Shown: positions 35,585-46,614 of the stretch, in pieces | Layout of the letters: the number at the start of each line of letters is the position of its first letter | Position numbering within the stretch: position 1 is the first letter of the stretch | Assembly (NCBI GenBank): GCA_038087015.1 | Contig: JASBNA010000039.1 | Span: 248,001-312,000 of the forward strand | Direction: 5' to 3' | DNA length: 64,000 nt | Origin: Cerrena zonata | Lineage: Eukaryota > Basidiomycota > Agaricomycetes > Polyporales > Cerrenaceae | Notes under the pieces: generated by a model | Told to the model about the DNA's origin: nothing | Seen by the model: the letters and a program-made list of their open reading frames with translations, nothing else | Databases searched by the model: none | Made by a program: the position numbers and the translations under genes

Positions 35585-37230
35585 ATGAACGCCATTTCTC
35601 AGTATACTACCCCTACATTTCTCAATGATGCCCCGTATCTCAGAAATATCATCGAAACCCTCGAAGCGTATGGCTCAGCCAATGCGAAGTGTACAGTACG
35701 TGATCTTTCTTTGGTCTAATCTTGAGCCACCAATAATTGTATCTTACATATAGGTTTGTAACAAGAAGGAGGCTGTAGCAGAGCACGCATATTGCTGTAG
35801 TATCGAATGTGCGCATAAAGCCTTTATGATAGCGTGTCGACTGGATTCGGCCTTGCGAGCACTAGATGCTGATAACCAGTATGTGGCTCACTGGCCGGGC
35901 GACATAGCAGAGTATGCTATGAATGTTATGTTAGCTGTATGCATTGACTATTCTCACAAATTCTGACTTCGTCTAATGCCAGCTATAGATTGCAGTCAAC
36001 AGCCCCGACATAGCTACTCAGCAAGGAACAGTATGGTTTTTGATGAAGGTGGCAGATCACTATGAGAGGCTACCTGGCTCCTTCTTCCTAGAAGGTCGCG
36101 ATGTTGATATATCATATCAACCATCTGTGGGGGGGTTTGTATTCAGGACGACCTATAACGGGATGACTGTTGCAGCAAAACGGTTAATATGGGCGTATGA
36201 CCGTAACGGTGTGGATGAGCATATGCGATGGGTGAGATGACCTCTATCTATGTCTTTGAAATAGTGGTACTCACTAAGCTCACATCGATTTGAATACTGT
36301 AGATGTGTTATCGTGAGGCGTTGATGTGGAAAACACGAAAACATGAACGTCTTCTCTCGCTGTCAGGAGTCGTCAGAACAGACCAGGATTACTTTATGAT
36401 CTCATCATGGCACCGCGATGGTGACAGTAGGAAGTTCCTGGAAGCCATGGTCCAAAGTCATAAGCGATATCGATGGGGGCGTTTCTATCAGCTTCTTGTA
36501 TACCGTTGGGTAAGTGCACAAGTAGACTCCGAGCGCACGCAACTCAAACAATACCCGCCCTTTTAGCTGCTCCAGGTGGTGGAGGGACTACAATATTTGC
36601 ACAAGCGAGGTGCCACACATGGCAACTTACATTCGGTAATAACACTCCCCGAGCTAATAATATCAATCTCACGCCTTCACTGCATAGGGAAATGTCCTTG
36701 TCGTAAACCCTCAGCCGAATAGTCGCCACCTCCAGTTCGACATTGTACTGACCGATTTTGGGCTCGGGATAATTCAAGAGGTCAACAACCTCCAACAGGG
36801 ATCCTCTCAAGGTAGACTTGTCCAAGCGCCTGAACAAATACATCCCGACTCAAACACTCAGCGGCCGACCGCGAAGTCTGACATCTTCACATTTGCTGCT
36901 TTGTGCTTCCATGTGAGACCTTCCTTATCTCTCCATGTTTCTGCATTAATGAGAGACAATTTATAGCTATATACCACAAGACCCATTTACCCTGCTCTGG
37001 AAGGGAACAACTACGAGATTAGAAGAGACAGAGCAATCCTTAGTTTGGAACCCCTTGATCGAGAAGTGACTGTCAAGGTGCAAAGGGAAAATATTCAGGT
37101 TGTAATACCTGACGAGCTATGGGAAATCATAGAGAGGTGCTGGACGGTTCCTGAGGATCGTCCTACATTGGACTGGATCGAAGAAAAGCTGAAGGGGATG
37201 CAGGGCTCACTTTCGGCAGGGCAGTACTAG
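35585..37230 (+). CDS. TKL-like pseudokinase with N-terminal Cys-rich motif
   Basis: Plus-strand gene of about seven exons. It starts MNAISQYTTPTFLNDAPYLR and contains a likely zinc-binding stretch (CTVCNKKEAVAEHAYCC, then SIEC). The kinase-like part runs from SFFLEGRDVDISYQPSVGGF with AAKRL (the ATP-site Lys), through LLQVVEGLQYLHKRGATHGN and LHSGNVLVV, to LTDFGLGIIQEV, then RPTAKSDIFTFAALCFH and a C-lobe ending at 37230 with VPEDRPTLDWIEEKLKG. In the catalytic loop the HRD triad reads HGN (36618-36626), so the catalytic Asp is Asn; the later Asn and the DFG Asp are kept. This predicts weak or no phosphotransfer. It lies in the spacer between the two kinase copies but belongs to a different kinase subfamily. 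Confidence 0.72.
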
Positions 37231-37684
37231 TCACTAGGTATTAGACTTAGGTCTGTATGCGGGGTAGATTTTTTGCTGATGTATATCTCGGAAAGATTAT
37301 ACATACGTATATACTTACTACGGTATATCTGGCAATACTGGAGTGGATCACAGATTCCCAAAATGGCATGTTTAACGGTGGTCTCGCACAATAACACCAA
37401 ACAATCTTCAGCGCTCAAGCTTCAAGCTGTTAATTCAACACTGGTCACCGGGTAAGAGGGTCCTGATTATTTCTCTCTCTCAAGTTGCGGTGGAGCTTGA
37501 GCATGGAAGATTACTCACCTACTCAGACCGATGCTCAACAAGTACCCCCATGTTCTCATATTAGCCACCGATTGACCTTCCTCATCTCATCTTTACAGCT
37601 GTTGGTTGGAACCGTAATTATGGGGCGAACTCGGAGGGATGGGTAGACACAGCTCAGTTTACTCCCGGACCAACAGGTCTATCA
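37231..37684. other. Intergenic region
   Basis: Between the pseudokinase and the kinase relic. Short overlapping frames only; nothing recognised. Confidence 0.45.
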
Positions 37685-37955
37685 TGATCATCTTACACTC
37701 CTTCCTCAAGAAATATTCTGGCGCGAGTATTAAGGATGACTGGCAGAGCAAGGCCACATGTTGCGACCTCATTATAAACCAGATTCGGACCCCTCATGGA
37801 AGGATATAGGAACGTGTTGGGTGCACTTCGAGGATGGACAGGTATCGTCGGTACGAACTGTCAATCTTTGAGCGCTGAGCATTTACCCCACGTAGCATCA
37901 CGCTGTCATAGATACGACTCGAATCTCCGACGGAGACTGTCATGCTGAAGAAGTA
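37685..37955 (+). pseudogene. Broken N-terminal fragment of a third copy of the duplicated kinase
   Basis: The translated pieces follow the N-terminus of the kinase at 33223. LTLLxxEIFWRE aligns with LTLLSGEVFWRD, then LAEQGHMLRPHYKPDSDPSW aligns with LAERGYMLRPRYRPDWVPSW. After an intron-like gap, HHAVIDTTRISDG aligns with HPAVIDATRLSDG. In-frame stops TAA (37731-37733) and TGA (37737-37739) break it, and the rest of the kinase domain is absent. It is on the same strand as the left kinase, which shows the locus has been copied at least three times. Confidence 0.75.
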
Positions 37956-38710
37956 CGTTGTAAAGTTATGCTTCTGAACAAGTATAAAGAGGACGTAGGA
38001 TTGTTGCTGCTGCCAGGGGTACTCTACCTGAGTAGCTGATAGTCCTTCCGGAATTGGGACATCTCAATGATGAATTTTGCAGGTTGTGTGACCTTCTACG
38101 GGACCAAGAAGGGTGATGTCAATGCTTCTCCATCTCCACAAACCGTTGAACTGCGACCTTTATATCAATTTCAGATCATCGTATTCGCTATTCAGGTTGC
38201 TGGCGTCGTCAGGCCTGTCTTGTGATAGTGTGTTCCCCATAGTTCATTACCGTGTGGTGATCGCTCTTCCCGTTTCTTGAGCTTGTTACATTCAACGCGA
38301 TCAGTGGTAGTACTAATAACAGGGCTAGCACCATCGGACAGTCTATCTTCATATGCGTGGTCGGCGCATTGCTCGTATGCCGTCACGGCGTCTCCAGGTG
38401 GAACGAGAAAAAAAATTAAAAAATAACCTAAACATCGATATTGTTATACTCCTAAACTGACTCGTCAAAATATGATAGAGCCTACTAGCTAACACTTTCT
38501 GCTCGATGTGATGTTTATACAGAACCCAGATCGTCGAAAAACTAAACGTGTTACTGATTCACGTGAGTGTCGTTCATTTCGAGGGCTATGGCACGCACTC
38601 ACCTCACCTTGCTATCGACTCGTGTTTGAGGACAGGATGCTCCGTTGGAGGATAGTCCTCCTCTTAACTTCCTCCCAAATTGAACCTCCGTCACAATTAT
38701 CCCCTCGAAC
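37956..38710. other. Intergenic region
   Basis: About 750 bases without a supported gene between the kinase relic and the next gene. An A-rich patch lies near 38410-38430. Confidence 0.45.
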
Positions 38711-39478
38711 ATGACCCGAAACCGCCGTCGACAATCTAAATCAACCGTCCCGCGAAGGCAATGCACCGCGACCCTCGCAGATGAATACACTGCGTGCAAC
38801 ACACTAATCGAACTATCGGAAGTTCGTTGTGATCGGCATCAAAGAGAGTACTGGCTGTCGCTCAAGCAGTACAAGAAACACTCTCAGCTCGTCGATACCC
38901 TCGATGCTTCCGCATGTCTCACCCGCCGTGCTGTGAAACGACTTCAAAGCTCGGAGGAGGCACTGCAGGAGTTGGAGGTTTTGGATGAGCTTATCGAGGC
39001 GCTTTCGATGGAGATAGAAGGGCGAGAAGCACATACCCGTAGGTTCTTCCAGGGCAGTGAGTACGATGCGTTCTTATATTATATCTACACTAAACTAATA
39101 GATTCAGTCAGCGACGAGAGGCACATGTCTTGGGTTGAAGGTCGAGAGGACAGAAGAGCAGAAGCGATGAAATTGCGGAATGCCCTCATGGCAAGACTAG
39201 AACTATTGAAACTGCGGGAAGGGTCTGTGCAGCAGGATCCTTGGCGCGCACTAAGTAAGTTCACTTCGGATTGCTTGGATATTGTGCCTTTACTATACTA
39301 TCTAGAGCAATATGTCTCGTCTGCCTCAAGTCGGCCATCACCATCACCCTCATGCTTCGTACAACCGCGACGTACGCAATACAGACCAGGATACGAAAGT
39401 AGCCAAAGCGAGGCAATCAACGATATGTGGTTGAAGGTTATCGGGGTCATGGTTTCAGCTTTGAACAGTCGTTCGTGA
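38711..39478 (+). CDS. Uncharacterised helical protein with N-terminal Cys/His motif
   Basis: Single uninterrupted plus-strand frame of 255 residues from the ATG at 38711. The N-terminus has Cys18, Cys29, Cys40 and His43 (the last two in VRCDRHQREYWLSLKQYKKH), which could bind a metal. A charged, mostly helical body follows (KRLQSSEEALQELEVLDELI, then EAMKLRNALMARLELLKLRE) and a Ser/Pro-rich C-terminal part. The RCxxHxxEY arrangement with a following helical segment is seen in hypothetical Agaricomycete proteins, but I know of no function. Lack of introns is unusual here. It sits in the spacer of the inverted repeat, just before the first copy of the direct repeat. Confidence 0.65.
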   Translation: MTRNRRRQSKSTVPRRQCTATLADEYTACNTLIELSEVRCDRHQREYWLSLKQYKKHSQLVDTLDASACLTRRAVKRLQSSEEALQELEVLDELIEALSMEIEGREAHTRRFFQGSEYDAFLYYIYTKLIDSVSDERHMSWVEGREDRRAEAMKLRNALMARLELLKLREGSVQQDPWRALSKFTSDCLDIVPLLYYLEQYVSSASSRPSPSPSCFVQPRRTQYRPGYESSQSEAINDMWLKVIGVMVSALNSRS

Positions 39479-39597
39479 ACCCGTAACGCACGATAGCAAT
39501 ATCCTCCCTTCGACCTCCAGAATCTTTTCATTCCTCCCTCGGCGCTGATTTCTCTGACAAGCTCATATATTTATGATGACGAACGGTAACCACTATT

Positions 39598-40250
39598 TAA
39601 CCACTATTGGCCGACTCGAATGCTCTGTATTTTCTAGCTCATGCATATGTCCCTGGACCCTCCAACCTCCCACTATTACTATCGCTTCATCTACCTTATG
39701 TCTTACATGCGTGGATACCCAATGCCTCAATGCACGACCTCGTCGTTTGTCGGCGGGCTGTCATGAGAGAGGACGTCTACCTTCACGCGGCTTGTTGTGG
39801 AGCGTTTACCATAGTGGTCTTGTCTTATGTACGAATTGCAATGTTCATCGTCCCACAGCGTGGATTGTTAGTACTCTGTGCTTTTGTATTTTTCTCTTTC
39901 GTAAACTATGCAACACGTGTTTTCAATTAGCTTGAGTTGGGTTTGACACTTTACACTCTAACAACCTTACATAAATTTGGGATGTTATACTGGTCACCTG
40001 TATATGTCATAGCCCCGACGGATATGCGCTATTTGCTTTGACGACTCGATGCCTTTATCTGCGAATGCTCGACGTACCGGGAGCATTTGGGATCTGTTGT
40101 CTCAATATCCAACTTAGACCAAAGGAATTGTTAGGTCAAAGTGACGAACCATTTGCTAGGTTTCAGCTGACTTTGAAATGCGAATGTGACCTGGAAACAG
40201 AATTCTATGACAGTGATACACAATATAAAATTCCAGAACAAAAAGGCAAC
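39598..40250 (+). repeat. Direct repeat segment, copy 1 (inner side of right arm)
   Basis: About 0.65 kb, from CCACTATTGGCCGACTCG to AATTCCAGAACAAAAAGGCA, matched in the same orientation by 43525-44147. The two copies bracket the right arm of the inverted repeat. A 107-residue hydrophobic frame in copy 1 (39607-39930) is cut by a TGA in copy 2, so I do not call it a gene. Confidence 0.75.
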
Positions 40251-40563
40251 AGGGTCCAACAAGCAACATGTTCAGGAGCGCTAAAAATTGGACAACAACA
40301 CGACGGAGCACATTCGATACTGGGCCAGAATGAAGAAAGCAGATATACGAGCCAAATAAGAACGTCCAATAGACAATAAGCAAGAATATGTGGATAGTTG
40401 ACACGGGTAGATATGCCATCCGCGTGTTGAGCTCGACTCTACATGTGTCCACTGTTGAAAAGAGAAATGTCTTTATCGCGGTAATTAGGGCGAATCAAAT
40501 TAGTGGGATAGAATTCCTGCGCAACAAATGGATATCTTGAGAGGAATCCCGGTAGACGGTGGA

Positions 40564-41910
40564 TCATTCGCGAGGCTTCGGTAATGCACTCTTAAACGTT
40601 AAGATATGGCCCATTGTGTTGAATAACTGTTGAGTATAGTCAACAATACCGTAACGCTGATTGCCCCGTCCAGTAGGATTCCTCAAGAGGACTCTGGCAC
40701 GAAGCTGCCACCACCATCGTGACTTGAGGATCTTGTTGTATTGCTCGACTACCTGCTTAATCTTTAACCGTTTCTGTGGGTTGGGCTCTCGCATTGCATC
40801 GACAAGGGGCTGAAGGAATTCACAACCAGTATATACCTACATGTATCTAGAATCAGCAGATGCCCAAACACATCAATTGTTCGGCGACTGACCTGCAATA
40901 TACATTCTTGGATAACGTTGCCCACACAGTATATGTCTACGGCAAACGGATCGTGAAGCACAGGTTGGGTCCCGTTGGTGAATTCCGGCACTGTACGATC
41001 ACCCCCTTCTGGTAAGGTTTCCGTGGGGTTCAGATTATCAGGCGCGTATTGACGTGATAACCCAAAGTCGATAATATGGTATTTGGGAGGTCGAGCAGTC
41101 CGAGTGAACGGTTTCTTAACCCTTGCTGTAAAAGATCGATTCATATGGGGAGCCATAATATGGTATGGTTCCGGCCACATTCCTTTAGAATCAATCATAA
41201 TATTGTAGACCATGAGATCACTAAAGGTTGTCAATGTTCTAATTGCCATGTACCCACTCAATCATAGTGGTACGTACCGATGCGCTATACGACAGTCGTG
41301 TAAGAATTGTAGACCCTAGTGTTGGGTGGAATTTATGATGAAATCATCATAATGAGAAGAGTATTAGGTTCATACCTCGAATACTTGACGGAAACATTCA
41401 AGCACTTCTCCGACTGTTTCAAAACGAGGGATGTTGAATTCGTCGAGTACTGGCATCACAAAAATGGAGAATTCTTCTCCTGGGATGTCGAAGAGCTCGT
41501 AAATAGGAGTAGAGTGGTTCTTCGGATGAGACTTGGCAGGCTCAGATGCGAGGAACATAGTGATTGGCCCCTCTAACCCGTTTGTTGCTCGAGAGAACCG
41601 TTTCAACATAACAGTCTCTCCGTCTGAGAGCCGAGTTGCATCCATTACAGCACGATGCTACATCGCACGAGAGGTCAGCTTCAAGACAGGTAGAGACAGT
41701 ATTCAACCTTACCGCTAATTGGAGTCCATCCTCGTGTCGTTGCCAACGGTCGCCTGTACCTTTCCACGACGGGACCCAGCCTGGTCTGTAACGGGGTCGT
41801 AGCATGTAGCCCCTTTCAGCCAGCCATACCTGGTGGTCACGCCACCATACCTCACCCGAAAGGAGTGTCAAACGGTCTTTGTAGGCTTGAGCATCAGGAT
41901 GCACGGCCAT
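40564..41910 (-). CDS. Fungal protein kinase, paralogue R
   Basis: Mirror copy of the kinase at 33223-34601 with the same exon plan. It starts at 41910 (MAVHPDAQAYKDRLTLLSGE); the upstream ATG used by paralogue L is not conserved, so the product is about nine residues shorter at the N-terminus. Conserved parts include TVMLKRF, CRIAHRDLMVYNIMID, IIDFGLSRQYAPDNL, VDIYCVGNVIQECIL and the terminal LTFKSALPKPRE. HRD Asp, the loop Asn and the DFG Asp are all present. The region after TVMLK (SRATNGLEGPITMFLASEPA) differs most from copy L. No frame break seen, so both copies appear to be maintained. Confidence 0.82.
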
Positions 41911-42370
41911 TGCGCCTGACGGTGAACCTTGGGGAGGAAGAAATCTGCTTGCTTGTCGTTCACAATGTGTTCACAATATGAGGGATCGCTTCTGAGCTAG
42001 CCTGAGGTTGGGGGCCCTTGAGTAAGAATAGGTGATTTAGCTGCCAGCGCCGAACTCCCTTCCCACCGTATTGTTGTATAGTCCGTGTCTAAGTCCATTT
42101 TGGGCGAGCACTGATGAGCGTGGGTGCTTATGTATTAGAAAGCGCTAATGATCGAGTCGTTACATAACGCGTAATACAAGAGTCCTTTCAGACTGCTAGG
42201 CTTGGACATCCAGTGGTTGCTACCATCACACCTATTGTTCTCTTTTTGTACGCGACTCAAGCTGAGTCCCTCAATATATAAGCAACGCAGCATGCACCAG
42301 TTATGATCCCCCATACTTCGAGTCCTTCCCTTAAGCTTCTAATTCCGAGTCCACTACTAATCACACCATC

Positions 42371-43163
42371 ATGCTTTCTATGTTCAACGGGGATAAAAAA
42401 CAGGAGAAAAACATCCGGAAACAAGTGACCGAAGAGGCTAGCCTCATCGCACAAAGGTCTGCTGAAATAGATGACAAAATCCCCAAAGAGACGGATCACC
42501 CTCTTCTCAACGATGTCAAGCATGAAGGTTCCCAGTACGCATCCTATCTGTTATTATCATTATATTCTATTGCATTCTGACGATCTAATCATCGATAGAT
42601 TGGCAGAAGGGGGTGACTTACTTCTCGAGAGACTCGATACCCTAAGTACTCTCAAGAAACCATTCAAGAAGTTCCACCTGGGAGCTCTTATTGAGGATGC
42701 GGACCAGTATTCCAAGGATGTTGCCATATGGAACAATAAAGCGAAGGCGAGTATGTCAAACTATGCGCAATACTAATATTAACTGGGTACCATAGACGTC
42801 AATTGATTTGCATAATATTGGCTATCTGAATACGATGATGTCTCCTACACAATCGGGTGCAACGACTCGTCAGTACCAACAATCTCTCTCTCTTCCTCTC
42901 ACTGTTTCATCAAACTCATAACGATGTATTTGGTATTTTAGGGAACAACAGCGCCTCTTCTTCTTCTTCAACCATCAACGAGACGTACGTGCATCCAGCG
43001 ACATACTGGGACTGGGCTCTAGTCGATAAAATCAATGCATCTGTTAAAACCCGCCCTGCGAACCTGACCAGTGATCGCACCAACGAGTTGGGTGAGTAAC
43101 TTTCATAATTACATCTCAATCCCGCAACTCACTCACTATTTTACAGGTTCAGATGTCCAATAG
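42371..43163 (+). CDS. Small charged helical protein, paralogue R
   Basis: Plus-strand mirror copy of the gene at 31985-32779. It begins MLSMFNGDKKQEKNIRKQVT; later exons read LAEGGDLLLERLDTLSTLKK, IDLHNIGYLNTMMSPTQSGA and YWDWALVDKINASVKTRPAN, ending GSDVQ at 43163. The third donor reads AAG|GCGAGT here (near 42747), whereas paralogue L has AAG|GTGAGC, so this copy appears to use a GC-AG intron. Sequence differs from L mainly in the first half; the C-terminal exon is nearly identical, which suggests selection on that part. Function unknown. Confidence 0.7.
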
Positions 43164-43524
43164 TACATACGAAGAAGTTCGACCCGGCTCGTATTTGTCT
43201 GCAGCACCTTATACCCAATGCCATCCATTCCTACACTTACGATGGCTTCTATAGCGTGAATCCGATATTATCTTTGGGAATTACGGGTCTTGATGACTCA
43301 GAGGCTCCTCGATAATACTTATTTATTTGAAATGTCTCAATAAAACCATAGTTTTATAACCGTCTGATGTGGGCAACTTGATTCGACAGCTCAGTCCGAT
43401 TGTGACAGCTTGTCAGGATCGTATTTCATCAGGGTCAAGTCAATCACGTCTTGGAGATACTAAGCTACTCTAACTCACCATATGAAAACAATGAAAGAAA
43501 TAAGCCTCGTGTTGTATTGTATCA

Positions 43525-44147
43525 ACAAACCACTATTGGCCGACTCGGATGCTCTGTATTTTCCAGCTCATGTCCCTGGAGCCTCCAACCTCCCATCATT
43601 ACTATCGCTTCATCTACTTTATGCCTCAACGCACGGCCTCGTCGTTTGTCGGCGGGTTGTCATGAGAGAGGACGTCTACCTTCACGCAGCTTGTCGTGGA
43701 GCGTGAACCATAGTGGTCTTGTCTTATGTACGAATCGCAATGTTCATCGTCCCACAGTGTGGATTGTTAGTACTCTATGCTTTTGTATTTTTCTCTTTCG
43801 TAAACTATGCGACACGTGTTTTCAATTAACTTGGGTTTGACACTTTGCACTCCAACGGCCTTGATAAGTTCGGGATGTTATACCGGTCGCCTGGATATGT
43901 CATAGCCCCGATGAGTGTGCGTTATTTGTTTTGACGACTCGATGCCTTCGATCTGCGAATGCTCGACGTACCGGGAGCATTTGGGATCTGTTGTCTCAAT
44001 ATCCAACTTAGACCAAATGAATTGTTAGGTCAAAGTGACGAACCATTTGCTATGTTTCAGCTGACTTCGAAATGCAAATGTGACCTGGAAACAGAATTCT
44101 ATGACAGTGATACACAATGTAAAATTCCAGAACAAAAAGACAACAGC
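43525..44147 (+). repeat. Direct repeat segment, copy 2 (outer side of right arm)
   Basis: Same orientation and content as 39598-40250, with several deletions (for example a shorter stretch after GCTTCATCTA). It starts exactly where similarity between the inverted-repeat arms stops, and ends about 130 bp before the NC2-alpha stop codon. Confidence 0.75.
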
Positions 44148-44274
44148 AATACAGTCGACACAGCAGAACGAAGTGATAAATACAATACATAGCGTACACG
44201 GATTAAAGTCCCATGAACTGGTACATGGCACACAAATATACGACATTGAACGTTCAACATCGAACACCGAATGC

Positions 44275-44963
44275 TCACCGTTCGTAGTCGTCATCATCTT
44301 CCTTAAGCCGTCTGGCATAAGGAACACGAATCTCCTCTTCCTCGGGCTCCATTTCATCGTCGTCCTTTTTGTCTGCCTTCTTTCGACGCTTTCTAGTCCC
44401 CTCGCCACCCTCTGCCCTCTTTCCTTTCCCTCGTTTCTTCTTTTCTTTGTCGGCTCCCTCTTGCTCGAGGTCGATAGTTCCCCCAGCCGAGGGGTCAGGG
44501 ACAGATTCCACGAGTTCTTTCAAGAAATCGAGGATCTCGACAGATTCAACAGCGTGTTTCCTGTTATTGCATATTTCGCGTTAGCGAGAGGTAATACGCG
44601 AAATGAAGATATCACGCACAGATGGTACGCCTCCACCCTCTTGGATCCCCTCTCTATTGTGACCTTGCTCGCTTCGTCCACGATCATGGCCAAGAAGAGT
44701 TCCAGGGCTTTCGCTATCCAGTGGTACGCGTATTATGTTCCTACATGCAGTTCACTGTCCATAAGGTAGTCAGAGACGATGACATACAGATTACGACAGG
44801 TGTAGCTTGGGCAACCTTTCCGACCTCCTCATCTTTCTGCATAATGCGCTTTATCCGGGCCTGTATGTGGATGACACACGTTCAGGAGTTACATCACATC
44901 AAGACACGGGTCGCCTTTGTGACTCACAACAGGGAACTTTGTCTGCTTATTCTTGTTCTTCAT
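44275..44963 (-). CDS. bur6: NC2-alpha (DRAP1/Bur6), histone-fold transcription corepressor subunit
   Basis: Minus-strand gene with four or five exons, about 163 residues. It starts at 44963 with MKNKNKQTKFPV, spliced to ARIKRIMQKDEEVGKVAQAT, then SKALELFLAMIVDEASKVTI, RGSKRVEAYHL, and KHAVESVEILDFLKELVESV. This is the CBF/NF-Y-type histone fold of NC2-alpha. The tail is Lys-rich and then Glu/Asp-rich (KKKRGKGKRAEGGEGTRKRR; EEEEIRVPYARRLKEDDDDY). NC2-alpha pairs with NC2-beta (DR1) and binds TBP on promoters in the nucleus. CHRAC/DPB-type histone-fold proteins are an alternative, but VGKVAQATPVVISKALELFL fits NC2-alpha best. Confidence 0.88.
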
Positions 44964-45546
44964 GATTGTGGCGAGGGGAAATGAACGCTTGTGTGTGCGT
45001 TTGTGGTAGACGGAAGCCTGGTATTTTGTAGACTGCCTGGGCGCCTCTCACCTCCTGAATGATGCAGCTCGCCGAAAAAGGAAACCAGGTTGGGAAAATA
45101 GGATCTAGAGCGCGGGCCTTCCCGAGACATTGTCCTCAGCTGTTCCTCGCTCTCAATCATCATTTGCAACGCTATACCTTTATAATCAAAATTCACAGTA
45201 TGTGGTTCTCCGTATGAGAACGTATCTATGTCAGCCTCTCACAACGACCCCACATTTTCCTCTTTCAAGGTCTTCAGTCCCCACAGCGGCAAATGTTAGG
45301 GCTCGGCCATCGATCTTGACACCTGAGCTGAATACGCAAATCAGTGGATTATATCATCTCTTGCTCCACATGTGCGCCGGTTCCTCAGCCATGGGAAGAA
45401 TTTGACCCATCCATGATGAGAACATCATGGCTATATAAAGTGCATTTCTGCAGCAGCGAGGGGCAACCCGAAACCCTCTTGACAAGTATCGTTCACTACG
45501 ATAACGACTGATAACACACTCTGAACTTCAACTAAGCACAACAATC
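44964..45546. other. Intergenic region between divergent genes
   Basis: Shared upstream region of NC2-alpha and the dienelactone hydrolase. Minus-strand pieces such as GVKIDGRALTFAAVGTEDLE (near 45330) look protein-like, but I could not build a gene from them. A TATA-like TATATAAAG at about 45431-45441 lies about 110 bp upstream of the hydrolase start. Confidence 0.45.
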
Positions 45547-46614
45547 ATGAGTCTTTGCGAGAGTTGCATCGCTGGTGCGTGGATCGACTCGGTTACGTTT
45601 CGATCTGTGTAGTTGACTAATAGCCTGACCGCTGATCGAACCAGGTGTTCGTCATGAGGGTACTCCCGAAGGTACGAATACAGGCGTACGGCCGCTCTAG
45701 ACTGGAGACATAAACTAACATACGGACCCACAGGTGAGATCAAGGAGATCGGTGGAATCAGGAGCTATGTCACCACTCCCAAGGGCGACTACGCTAAGGA
45801 CAAAGTGTTGCTTTTCCTTCCCGACGTCTTCGGCATCGATCTTGACAACGGCAAAGTATGTTCAAGTCATATAATCACAAAAGGCGTAACATACCTTTCT
45901 TACTCACATCGACTTCTAGCTGCTCGCCGATACTTTCGCCGAAGCAGGTTATCCTGTGATCGTTCCCGACCTCTTCAAGGGCGACCCTATCCCCTCGGAC
46001 GCCTTGGGTTCTCCTTCCTTTGATTTCATGGCATGGCTCGGAAAGCATCAGCCCGCTGAGACTATCCCTATGATTGAGAGTGTCATCGCTGTCCTGAAAG
46101 CACAAGGTGTCACCAAGATCGCCGCACTTGGTTTCTGCTATGGTGCTCGTCCCGCTTTCGACCTCGCTTTCGAGAACAAGCTCGATATCGTTCTTGTCAA
46201 CCACCCTTCGTTATTGAAGGTCCCCGAAGATCTCGAGGTAAGTGATCACCTACTTTTTTTTCCGAATTTCGGTCGTCTAATACGAACCGAATTTTTAGAC
46301 CTACCTCGCCAAGTCGAAAGCTCCTTTGTTCATCAACAGTTGTGAAACCGACCAACAATACCCTATCGAATCTCAAGCCAAAGGTGATGAAATCCTCGGC
46401 GGAGGCAAGTTCGCTCCTGGTTATGAGCGTGCTTATTGGCCTGGAATGGTACACGGATTCACTATTCGTGGTGATGCTGTACGTATTGTAGTCTCTAGTT
46501 ATTCTTCTCGTAGGGATCATTGACGTCTTCGTAATATAGAGCAAGCCGGAGGTTAAGGAAGCGATGGACGGCGCATTTAAGGCTGCTGTTGCCTTCTTGA
46601 AGAAGTACTACTAA
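45547..46614 (+). CDS. Dienelactone hydrolase family protein
   Basis: Plus-strand gene of about 249 residues with short introns near 45575-45645, 45671-45733, 45855-45919, 46236-46299 and 46480-46540. It starts MSLCESCIAGVRHEGTPEGE. The alpha/beta-hydrolase core shows the nucleophile in GFCYGAR (Cys132), Asp183 in SCETDQQYP and His217 in GMVHGF, the Cys-Asp-His triad of the family. Bacterial members open dienelactones in aromatic ring degradation; fungal ones act on lactones or esters and are likely cytosolic, as no signal peptide is seen. It converges on the P450 array (195 bp to the first P450 stop), which makes a shared catabolic role possible but unproven. Confidence 0.9.

Larger units (their letters stand above)
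40320..43525. repeat. Right arm of the 3.1-kb diverged inverted repeat
   Basis: Reverse-complement counterpart of 31617-34735, containing the kinase (minus) and the small helical protein (plus). The inner edge is near 40320-40400 and the outer edge near 43525, where similarity to the left arm stops and the second copy of the direct repeat starts. The boundary positions are estimates. Confidence 0.8.

Noticed and set aside
39607..39930. 107-residue hydrophobic frame in the first direct-repeat copy
   Set aside because: The second copy has a TGA in the same frame and several deletions, so the frame is not conserved.
45000..45410. Minus-strand protein-like pieces upstream of NC2-alpha (KIDGRALTFAAVGTEDLE and others)
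   Set aside because: Stops fall between them and no matching splice sites were found; the clean NC2-alpha start at 44963 does not need them.
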